Assembly (NCBI GenBank): GCA_947643415.1
Contig: CANRWA010000027.1
Coordinates: 1 to 49,541, forward strand
DNA from: an uncultured Clostridia bacterium
GTDB lineage: Bacteria; Bacillota; Clostridia; Lachnospirales; Lachnospiraceae
Reading direction: 5' to 3'
Length of the DNA: 49,541 nt
Made by a program: the position numbers and the translations under genes. Positions 42,620 through 49,541 of the stretch are shown here, one piece after another (the stretch's first letter is position 1; every line of letters begins with the position of its first letter). The notes beneath the pieces were generated by a model, which searched no databases, was not told where the DNA came from, and saw nothing but the letters and a program-made list of their open reading frames with translations.

Positions 42620-43585
42620 TCAAAGTAAATTTACAAACTGTTTTTTCTGTTGATAGGAGGAAAAGACATATTTTTGCAATGTAATGCTGGTAGAGGCATG
42701 ACCTAACATTTCACTCAGGCTTTTTATATCACAGCCATTCTCAATACAACGAGTGGAAAATGTATGCCTGAGACAATGAAAATTAAGATATGGAATATTG
42801 CAGGCCTGCAAATGCTGTTTATATTGATACTGATATGTTCTTGGATCCATTGGTGAATCAGAACCGGTCAAAACAAAGCATTTTTTGCTGTAATGGGACG
42901 AAGCTCTTTTTAATGGCTCAATCAATTTAGATGCGATTGGAATTTTCCTGACTGAGTTCCATGTTTTAGGAGAAGAGACGATGATTTTTGTTTTATTTGA
43001 GGAGGACGATAAATCAGAATCTGGATTAAATTCTGGATTTTTTGTGTGATAGGCTGTCTGTGTGATGCAGAGGAGTTCCCTTTCAAGATCTATATTATTC
43101 CATTGGAGGGCACATATCTCACCAATGCGTAGCCCGGTATACATGCATATGAGGATCCCCAGCTTAGACAGTGTAGTATTTTGTATTAGATAGTTTTCTA
43201 ATATATTGGAATCATTGTGGTTAAACACCTTGACAGGCTCTGGTTGAGTACGCAAAAGTTGGATATGGGGAAGGTTAGAACATTTTTCACTATCCACCAT
43301 GCTGCAATATTTGAAAATTGCCTTTAGGACGTTTAAAATATCATTGATGGTTTTTGGCGATAAACCACAGTTATTTTTTCGGTTTCCATCCGTTGCCAGG
43401 TATTGAATAAATTGCTGAAGCTTTGGAAACGTCAGACTGCTGATCTCTAAATCATTAAAAAAGCAACAAATATGCGTATTTATAATTCTTTCATAATGCA
43501 CATAAGTTGAATATTTTACATGTAAACGCACGTATTTCAGCCAGTTTTCGCAAATTGTGTTCATTGTTGTTTTATCTTTTTCCAT
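42620..43585 (-). CDS. tyrosine recombinase inside the invertible element
   Basis: Product of 321 residues; the start at 43585 (MEKDKTTMNT) follows GAGGTAGAG. The N-terminal SAM-like DNA-binding domain covers about 10-110 and the catalytic domain 120-321. All core residues are present: R153 in YTGLRIGEICALQW, H270-x-x-R273 in NFHCLRHTFSTRC, H296 in MLGHASTS and the nucleophile Y306 in LQKYVFSS. It should therefore cut and rejoin DNA through a 3' phosphotyrosine. The TGA stop is one base from the left inverted repeat. No excisionase, relaxase or phage gene is near, so its likely job is inversion of the segment it lies in. Confidence 0.93.
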   Translation of the reverse strand: MEKDKTTMNTICENWLKYVRLHVKYSTYVHYERIINTHICCFFNDLEISSLTFPKLQQFIQYLATDGNRKNNCGLSPKTINDILNVLKAIFKYCSMVDSEKCSNLPHIQLLRTQPEPVKVFNHNDSNILENYLIQNTTLSKLGILICMYTGLRIGEICALQWNNIDLERELLCITQTAYHTKNPEFNPDSDLSSSSNKTKIIVSSPKTWNSVRKIPIASKLIEPLKRASSHYSKKCFVLTGSDSPMDPRTYQYQYKQHLQACNIPYLNFHCLRHTFSTRCIENGCDIKSLSEMLGHASTSITLQKYVFSSYQQKKQFVNLL

Positions 43586-43794
43586 GTTCTCTACCTCATT
43601 TCTATAAATATTTCTTTTATTATACAGAATCAAAAAATTTATTCATCCTAATTTTCGGTGATTTTGTCCCAAATTATATGCATTTCATTGCCGGAAATAG
43701 TATATCTGACAATACGATAGTATTACAAACCCGAAATGCAAAGATAAATTGCACAAAAATATGTGGTAAATTCGCCGGCCTTTGAGCCATTTTC

Positions 43795-43823
43795 TTGACT
43801 TAGCAAAAAATATATTATATAAT
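43795..43823 (+). promoter_or_regulatory. strong outward promoter in the invertible element
   Basis: TTGACT (43795-43800) and TATAAT (43818-43823) have a 17-base spacer. The promoter is inside the right repeat by 45 bases and points at surface protein B. It is the best promoter match of the window. Confidence 0.85.
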
Positions 43824-43868
43824 ATTTAACAATATTAATGATGTGAAGGAAACAAATAAATGTGTTTT

Positions 43869-43903
43869 TTTCACAAAGGAGCATACTTTGCGAAATATAT
43901 GGA
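43869..43903 (+). repeat. right inverted repeat of the invertible element
   Basis: Counterpart of 42584-42618. It contains CACAAAG-GAGCATA-CTTTGCG (43872-43892): imperfect arms around a 7-base core that is identical in the left copy. Confidence 0.95.
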
Positions 43904-43979
43904 GGGCAGAGGAAGGGAGGCAAGACAAATATCCAGCCATGTATGGCGCAGGAAATAAAAAAGGAGGGAAAGAAAGAAA

Positions 43980-46946
43980 ATGAAATTAAAAAAGGTTTTG
44001 GCTGCTGTCTTGGCCGGAGTAATGGTGATAGGCTCTTCACCGATAACAGGGGAAAGTCCTCAGACAAAGGCAGCAACTGTAACATTGCCTGATATGGTTA
44101 CGAATTCTGGCAGTGCACAGCCTAGTAAAGGAATAGAACTGACAGAAGAGGGGATTTCAATGACCTTTACTGCAAAAATGACAACGGCATTTGCCTGGGA
44201 TTCGCCACAATTTGCTGTATATTCAGCAGAGGATGATACAGCGAAAACAAATGACCAGCTTGACCCAGGAAATGCAGCAGGTACGGCAGCATATTTTAGA
44301 GGAAGATGTGATAATTATGCCTTTGATGCCACAGGTAACCGTTGGGAGATGGATAGTAAACCACTTGCAAATGGAAATTCATTTGTATTTGCTGGTGCCT
44401 TTACAAGAGATGGAAACGAGGCAACCAGCCAGTTTACTATTGAAGCATATCTACTTGATGGAAGTGCTGTGATCAGTATGGGGAATGAAACTTTTAGATC
44501 AGTAAGCAGAGTGGAGATTGATTCAACAAAGAAGAATTATCTTACTTTGATTGCTAATTATTGTGACATTACTGATATCCGATATAATACAGGTGCATAT
44601 GGCGGTAAAAAGCTTGCCGATGTTGCCAGTGGTGCAAAATCGGATAAGGTGGAGATGTTAAATGGTGGAACGACAGTATTGTCTTATATATCTACAACAG
44701 ATGCAGAAGCTGATAAAAACTGGTTTACGCCAATACTCAATGTATACAATGGTGATAAAACAGACCCCATTGCCAAGATTCGTTCAGACTGTTATGATAA
44801 TGTAAATGGAGAGACATATAGAGAGACAAGTTATGGTGGTGAATGGGGAACATGGCTCACAAGAAATAAGCAGGGAACAGGATGCTTTGCAATTGCTAAG
44901 ATTGAGGATGATAAACTGATTGTTACCGTTGGTGATAATACATTTGGATCAACGTCAACTTTCCCATCTACAATTGTAGACGTATCCAAGCCGATTTATC
45001 TCGAATTGCTCGGGAATAGCTGCGCACTTTCTGATATTAATGTTTCAGATATGTCAACGCTTGTTCTGGACAAAACTGAGGTAGAGGTAAATAAGGGAGC
45101 AACTGCAGAAGTTACAGTGGCAGAAGGAACACTTCCGGCAGACGCAACGATTTCTGGAGCAGTATCCTCTGATGATAAGATCGCTTCAGTAGAAGTACAA
45201 GGTGGCAAGGTTATTGTGACTGGCGTTGCAGCAGGTAAAGCTAAAATTACAGTGACCGGTTCGAATGGAAGGGAAGCAGAGGTAGCAGTCAGTGTTAATG
45301 TTCCCTTGACATCCATCGCATTTGAATCAGAGAGTGCGGAACTGGTTAATAAGAAAGTGAAGGATACAGATAATATACAATATGGTTCTGCATCACTGAG
45401 CAAAATTATCTTTACCCCGGCAGATACAACAGATGATAAGTTGATTACCTATACTTCATCTGCACCAAGTATAGTTAAGGTAGATGAAAAGGGAATGGTT
45501 ACGGCAGTTGCGGAAGAGGGAACTGCTGATATAACAGCAAGAGTGGGTGAAAAGACAGCGGTCTGTAAGGTGACAGTTAAGACAGAATTAGTAGATAGTA
45601 TTGTATTGGCAGAGTCTGTATCAATTTCACCGACGGAGAAAACGATCAAAGTAGATGAAACAGTTCAGTTGGAAGCAACGGTTCTGCCGGAAAATGTATC
45701 AAACAACACATGTACATGGACCTCTTCTGATCCGGACATTGCAGAAGTTGATGCAAGTGGTCTTGTCACTGGTAAAACAGAGGGAAAAGTTACGATTACA
45801 GCTACTACAAATGATACGGCGAAGAAGACGGCAACTTGTGAGATAATAGTTTCTAAAGAAGCGGATGTTCCCGCTGCCACCATTACCCTTAACAAAACAG
45901 CATTAGATTTAGAGGTGGATGGAACAGCAGACCTTGAGGCAACGATAACTCCAGAATCTGCAGCAGATAAAGAACTTACATGGACTTCTTCTGATGAGAC
46001 CGTGGCAAAAGTAGAAAATGGTAAAGTGACTGCACTAAAAGAAGGAACTGCCAAGATTACAGTTGCTTTAACGGACAATTCGGAGATCAAGGCAGAGTGC
46101 ACTGTGACAGTAAAGGCAAAGACACCAGGCGGCAATGGCAGTGGTGATAATGACAACACCACCGCAGTAACTGGCATCAGCCTGAGCAAGAAAACCGTGG
46201 AACTGGAAATTGGTAAGACAGATCAGTTGACAGCAACGATAACCCCATCCACAGCAACAAACAAAGAAGTAGAATGGAGATCAGATGATGCAGGTATTGC
46301 AACGGTAGATTCTACTGGCAAAGTGACAGCAGTCAAAGCAGGAAAGACAAAGATTCATGCGACATCGAAGGCAGATAGCAAATTTAGTGCTGAATGTGAA
46401 GTTACAGTAAAAGCGGCATCCGGTAATCCGGGTAATGCTGTTGATCAAAAGGCGTCTATTACCCTCAATGTTTCAAATGTTACACTATACACAGGCAGAG
46501 TCAGAAATAGCATTGTTGTGAAACCGACAATACAGGGCGCCTCCCAGGCTGTGACATGGACTTCTTCCAACAAGAAGACCGCAACGGTAACGAATGGCAC
46601 TATCAAAGCGGTGAAGAAAGGCACAGCTACTATTACGGCTGCGGCAAATGGGGTCTCTGCTACAGTTAAAGTAACTGTAAAAGATCCTTCCGTCAAAGTT
46701 AAGAAAGGCAAGAAAGCGGTAAGTAAGGTAACAGTAAAGAGAAAGAAGTCTGTGAAACTGACAGTATCTGTCTCCCCTGCCAAATCAGGAATGAGTCTTG
46801 CCAAGATTTCTGCGAAAAATAAGAAGATTGCAAAAGTAACATTAAAGGGCGGCAAACTCACCATTAAGGGAAAGAAGAAAGGCAGCTTCAGCATTAAGGT
46901 TAAAAGTGGCAAGGCAACGAAATCATTGAAGATAAAAGTAAAGTAA
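43980..46946 (+). CDS. secreted Ig-like surface protein B
   Basis: Product of 988 residues; the ATG at 43980 follows AAAGGAGG. The signal peptide is MKLKKVLAAVLAGVMVIGSS, cleaved near TKAA. Residues 33-365 hold two similar beta-rich halves (AFAWDSPQFAVYS ... and NWFTPILNVYNGDK ...), perhaps binding modules. From about 366 to the end there are seven BIG2-type Ig repeats, seen in phrases such as LTWTSSDETVAKVENGKVTA and VEWRSDDAGIATVDSTGKVTA; the last is very Lys-rich (KVKKGKKAVSKVTVKRKK). No sorting signal is present; the basic end may hold it to the wall. The outward promoter at 43795 points at it, so this gene is predicted ON in this assembly. Confidence 0.87.
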   Translation: MKLKKVLAAVLAGVMVIGSSPITGESPQTKAATVTLPDMVTNSGSAQPSKGIELTEEGISMTFTAKMTTAFAWDSPQFAVYSAEDDTAKTNDQLDPGNAAGTAAYFRGRCDNYAFDATGNRWEMDSKPLANGNSFVFAGAFTRDGNEATSQFTIEAYLLDGSAVISMGNETFRSVSRVEIDSTKKNYLTLIANYCDITDIRYNTGAYGGKKLADVASGAKSDKVEMLNGGTTVLSYISTTDAEADKNWFTPILNVYNGDKTDPIAKIRSDCYDNVNGETYRETSYGGEWGTWLTRNKQGTGCFAIAKIEDDKLIVTVGDNTFGSTSTFPSTIVDVSKPIYLELLGNSCALSDINVSDMSTLVLDKTEVEVNKGATAEVTVAEGTLPADATISGAVSSDDKIASVEVQGGKVIVTGVAAGKAKITVTGSNGREAEVAVSVNVPLTSIAFESESAELVNKKVKDTDNIQYGSASLSKIIFTPADTTDDKLITYTSSAPSIVKVDEKGMVTAVAEEGTADITARVGEKTAVCKVTVKTELVDSIVLAESVSISPTEKTIKVDETVQLEATVLPENVSNNTCTWTSSDPDIAEVDASGLVTGKTEGKVTITATTNDTAKKTATCEIIVSKEADVPAATITLNKTALDLEVDGTADLEATITPESAADKELTWTSSDETVAKVENGKVTALKEGTAKITVALTDNSEIKAECTVTVKAKTPGGNGSGDNDNTTAVTGISLSKKTVELEIGKTDQLTATITPSTATNKEVEWRSDDAGIATVDSTGKVTAVKAGKTKIHATSKADSKFSAECEVTVKAASGNPGNAVDQKASITLNVSNVTLYTGRVRNSIVVKPTIQGASQAVTWTSSNKKTATVTNGTIKAVKKGTATITAAANGVSATVKVTVKDPSVKVKKGKKAVSKVTVKRKKSVKLTVSVSPAKSGMSLAKISAKNKKIAKVTLKGGKLTIKGKKKGSFSIKVKSGKATKSLKIKVK

Positions 46947-46977
46947 AAGTGATTTTGGAGATATGAATTAGCATTGC

Positions 46978-47022
46978 AAAAAACGTTTGGATACCAGGGA
47001 ATGGTTATTCCAGACGTTTTTT
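46978..47022 (+). terminator. terminator after surface protein B
   Basis: AAAAAACGTTTGGATACC pairs imperfectly with GGTTATTCCAGACGTTTTTT. Confidence 0.8.
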
Positions 47023-47196
47023 GTGTATGTAAGTGTACCATATGCCGGTACAGGCCGTTTGAATCAGGTATAGAAAAGCATCTGAACATGTGTTATACTT
47101 TTAGCAAATAAAGGTGAAATGTCTATGAAGAAGTACATAACTATTATATAAGTTATTTGTATAATAAAGAAAACACTATTATTGGGAGGAAATGGC

Positions 47197-49419
47197 ATGG
47201 ATCGGAAACGGTATAGAAAAGCAGCAAAGGTAATAATGGCAGATATTTTGTTGGCTGGTGTGCTGCTGGTCAGCAGCCTGTCAGCATGTGGAACAGCTAT
47301 GGCCATCAATCTGGAACATGGAACGACAGACAAAAAGATCACAGAGAGTATGCTGGCGAATACTCCGCCGGCAGACTATGAGAATGACAAGACAATACAG
47401 GGAGATGCCAGAGATGGAAAATACAATGAGTATTTTCTGAAAGATTCGATTCAGACGGTTTCCATCGACATTGACGAAAATAATCTGAACTATCTTTTAC
47501 AGAATGCAGGGGAGAAACCCACTGTCATGACAAAAAGCGTTACCATCGGGGATAAGACATTGGGCTATACCGGGCTGAAAACAAAGGGAAATTATACGCT
47601 GCAGCATGCAGTAACAGATAACCCCGGCAGTGACAGATTTTCTTTTACTATAAATTTTGGTAAATATATCAAGAAAAGCAATGGTTTCAGCAAAAGGCAG
47701 AACTTTTTTGGCTGCCATAAGATCAGCTTCAATAATTTTTATTTTGACAAGTCCATGATGAAAGAGTATATTGCCATGAAGCTGATGACAGAGATGGGGC
47801 TTCCGACCCCGCAGTATGGTTTGGCCAAACTTTACATAAATCAGAAATATTATGGTGTATATTTTATGGTGGAGGCATTGGACAGCAGTATCCTGGAACA
47901 GTATAAGGGAGTGGATGAAGAAGAATTGAGCCCCTATCTCACGAAACCGGAAGAATCGACACTGGAGTATGACACGGCCATGGACCGTTTCATGAAGAAG
48001 GATGGAACATTTGACCTCAGTTCCGTATTGAAGCAGGATAGCAATGGGTTATACACCGCATCAGGGGAGTTAGAAAAACAATCCTATTTTTGGGAAGATG
48101 ATGAGGAGACCCTGCAGGATGTGGCGGAGATGATGCCAACAGTTCTTGGATGGCAGAGGAAACTGACCTTACTGAGCAAGGGGAAAGATTTTCAGGGAAA
48201 TAGGATTGATGTAAATAGTGGTGAATATCTGAAACTGTTGGAAGAGATCATGGATGTAGATGAGACAGTGAGATATTTTGCCACCCATAGCTGGCTTGTA
48301 CAGTTGGATGATATGTTTGTAGTGCTGCGAAATATGGGGCTGTATATTGGGCAGGATGGGAAGAGTATGATGCTGCCATGGGATTATGACCTCAGCTTTG
48401 GGTGTTATTATCCAAGCATGTCAGAGACCGCTGCCAATATGCATATTGATCTGATGTACAAAGATGACAGGGTGGCATTCAGTGACCAGCCAAGAAAAAA
48501 GGAATCCCTGGACTATAGTAGTTTCCCCTTTTTTCAGGTGATCTATCAGAATGATTCCCTGATGGAGAAGTATCACCAGTATATGAAGGATTGTTCTAAG
48601 ATTGCCGCGCTTGGTGGGAAGACCACAGATGGGAAGACCTATGAGCCATGCCGGTTTGTCTCCAGCATAACAAAGATAGAGGATGCCCTGATCAAGGCAG
48701 CAGATGAAAAACTGGCAGGCAATGTATATTATCTGAATCTGACCAACCAGCCGGCAGATGTAAAGGCCGCGCTTCCTAATCTGAAGAAAATCATTGCGCT
48801 CCGCGCACTTGGGGTACTGCTGCAGGTGGATGAGATGGATGCGGTGGCCAGTGGTTATGGCTGTAATCTGGAGACTCTGGGTAATGCTATACAGGGAATG
48901 AATTCAAACCGCGGCAGGCTGGCAGCGATTGATGAATCTACTGGTATCTACTCAGTTGCGGATTACGGAGGATCCCGGTCCGATGATTCCCCGTCTCTGC
49001 AGTTAAGGGAGGTAGAGAGCGGGGAGCTGGTATATCAGAAGATATCAAAGCAGATGGATGCTAAAACAGAGAATATGAAAATATATACTTTTATGGATAC
49101 CGCTTCGGCTAACGGGGATTATACATTATATATCCCTGCGGGAACAAAAGAATTTCAAAACATACAGGATATATATTCTTATGATTCTGAGGGGACCCTG
49201 AAAAAGCTGGAGGTGAAGAAAGAGGAAGACCGATATTGTGCTGTGGCATCTTCTATTGATTATCTGGTTTTCACAGGGATCGGAGAGAAGGTAAAAAAAT
49301 CCGTATCGCAGCCTGTTACGGGCAGGATAGTTCTTGTGGCGGCTGGTATCGTGCTTGTTGCCGTAGCAGCAGTGGTTATGGTGATAAGACGGAAAAAGCG
49401 GATGTTGAAAAAGATATGA
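47197..49419 (+). CDS. CotH-family kinase-like surface protein
   Basis: Product of 740 residues from the ATG at 47197, with GGGAGG upstream. The N-terminus ends in LLVSSLSAC (Cys31), a possible lipobox. Residues 95-500 match the CotH family, atypical protein kinases first known from spore coats: YTGLKTKGNYTLQH, RQNFFGCHKISFNNFYFDKSMMKEYIAMKLMTEMGLPTPQYG, LYINQKYYGVYFMVEALD and the metal-binding MLPWDYDLSFG (about 393-403). The last 35 residues are a membrane helix and basic tail (RIVLVAAGIVLVAVAAVVMVIRRKKR), so the protein is fixed to the outer face of the membrane. Such proteins in vegetative clusters are thought to modify surface proteins; the Ig-like proteins next door are candidate targets by location only. 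Confidence 0.88.
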   Translation: MDRKRYRKAAKVIMADILLAGVLLVSSLSACGTAMAINLEHGTTDKKITESMLANTPPADYENDKTIQGDARDGKYNEYFLKDSIQTVSIDIDENNLNYLLQNAGEKPTVMTKSVTIGDKTLGYTGLKTKGNYTLQHAVTDNPGSDRFSFTINFGKYIKKSNGFSKRQNFFGCHKISFNNFYFDKSMMKEYIAMKLMTEMGLPTPQYGLAKLYINQKYYGVYFMVEALDSSILEQYKGVDEEELSPYLTKPEESTLEYDTAMDRFMKKDGTFDLSSVLKQDSNGLYTASGELEKQSYFWEDDEETLQDVAEMMPTVLGWQRKLTLLSKGKDFQGNRIDVNSGEYLKLLEEIMDVDETVRYFATHSWLVQLDDMFVVLRNMGLYIGQDGKSMMLPWDYDLSFGCYYPSMSETAANMHIDLMYKDDRVAFSDQPRKKESLDYSSFPFFQVIYQNDSLMEKYHQYMKDCSKIAALGGKTTDGKTYEPCRFVSSITKIEDALIKAADEKLAGNVYYLNLTNQPADVKAALPNLKKIIALRALGVLLQVDEMDAVASGYGCNLETLGNAIQGMNSNRGRLAAIDESTGIYSVADYGGSRSDDSPSLQLREVESGELVYQKISKQMDAKTENMKIYTFMDTASANGDYTLYIPAGTKEFQNIQDIYSYDSEGTLKKLEVKKEEDRYCAVASSIDYLVFTGIGEKVKKSVSQPVTGRIVLVAAGIVLVAVAAVVMVIRRKKRMLKKI

Positions 49420-49430
49420 GTCGATTTGCC

Positions 49431-49484
49431 AAAAAGGGGTACTCCCAGCGAAAGTTAAGACTTTCACCGGGAGTACCCCTTTTT
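49431..49484. terminator. strong bidirectional-looking terminator
   Basis: AAAAAGGGGTACTCCC (49431-49446) pairs exactly with GGGAGTACCCCTTTTT (49469-49484); inside, AAAGT and ACTTT make a second stem. It ends the CotH-family gene. Confidence 0.93.
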
Positions 49485-49489
49485 CGCTT

Positions 49490-49507
49490 GTGCGCCCGGC
49501 GGCGCAC
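49490..49507. repeat. perfect GC-rich hairpin
   Basis: GTGCGCC-CGGC-GGCGCAC. It contains GCCCGGCGGCGC, like the sequence at 26751, and may be related to the dispersed hairpins. Nothing codes in the remaining 30 bases. Confidence 0.5.
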
Positions 49508-49541
49508 GTTTCTAACCGGTGTAAGTCGTGTGTTCTGCAAG

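Larger units (their letters stand above)
42584..43903. mobile_element. predicted 1.3-kb invertible promoter element with its own recombinase
   Basis: A segment of 1320 bases bounded by 35-bp inverted repeats holds only a tyrosine recombinase gene (minus strand) and one strong outward promoter near the right end. Genes for secreted Ig-like proteins lie outside on both sides, each starting 76-94 bases from a repeat and each with an AAAGGAGG site. Inversion would turn the promoter from the right gene (43980) to the left gene (42490). The layout is seen; the inversion itself is inferred. Confidence 0.8.

Noticed and set aside
42620..43585. Recombinase as part of a prophage or integrative element
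   Set aside because: No phage, relaxase, excisionase or cargo gene is adjacent, and the inverted, not direct, repeats exactly enclose it with a promoter; an inversion role fits better.
44996..46189. Minus-strand ORFs opposite the Ig repeats of surface protein B
   Set aside because: Val/Ser/Thr-rich shadow products caused by the repetitive coding strand; no starts with binding sites.
40799..49419. Cell-wall sorting signals on the secreted proteins
   Set aside because: I looked for LPXTG plus hydrophobic tail, SLH or dockerin segments at the C-termini. None was found except a plain membrane helix in the CotH-family protein.

Overview
The window looks like a chromosomal segment of a gut-type anaerobic Firmicute, most likely Lachnospiraceae (Clostridia). 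The basis is a class III fructose-bisphosphatase, spore-coat-type CotF and CotH proteins, a feoA-feoA-feoB-Cys-rich iron operon with a DtxR-like regulator, a T-box leader on leuA, AAGGAGG-type ribosome binding sites, GTG/TTG starts, and large lysine/valine-rich secreted Ig-like proteins. The taxonomic call is inference; there is no rRNA gene in the window.

Layout. 0-7.7 kb: a membrane-anchored protein of unknown function, a CotF-like protein, a six-helix membrane protein, an HD-domain (p)ppGpp-hydrolase-like protein with a small coupled partner, a secreted fibronectin-III protein, a membrane-anchored kinase-like protein that lacks the catalytic Asp, and a FliB-like protein. 8.1-10.9 kb: an accessory insertion. 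A divergent TetR regulator/small membrane protein/esterase cassette sits between remnants of mobile-element genes (TnpV-like, Cys-rich KTR-like, and a stop-riddled ORF). 11-15.5 kb: rny, then a tetrapyrrole set (siroheme dehydrogenase, hemB, hemL). 15.6-18.6 kb, minus strand: a DUF4230 protein and a T-box-controlled leuA whose product carries an AraC-type DNA-binding domain at its C-terminus. 18.7-24 kb: tRNA-Arg(ACG), then a LytTR regulator, a soluble GHKL kinase, two ABC ATPases and two ABC-2 permeases, apparently one operon. 24-26.7 kb: a sigma/anti-sigma pair and a peptidoglycan glycosyltransferase. 26.9-30.7 kb: DtxR regulator and feo operon with two matching operator-like sites. 30.8-34.7 kb: trpF, a membrane lipase and fbp.

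34.8-49.4 kb is a surface-protein island: a 1511-residue GH43 arabinanase-like protein, an Rpn-family nuclease, two divergently oriented secreted Ig-like proteins, and a CotH-family protein. Between the two Ig-like genes lies the most interesting structure of the window: a tyrosine recombinase gene and one strong outward promoter enclosed by a 35-bp inverted repeat (33 matches) at 42584-42618 and 43869-43903. This has the organisation of a self-contained invertible promoter switch that would express either one surface protein or the other.

Other points of note are a LeuA-AraC fusion under a T-box, and a set of related hairpin repeats placed at stop codons, one of which encodes the C-terminus of the glycosyltransferase gene it terminates.
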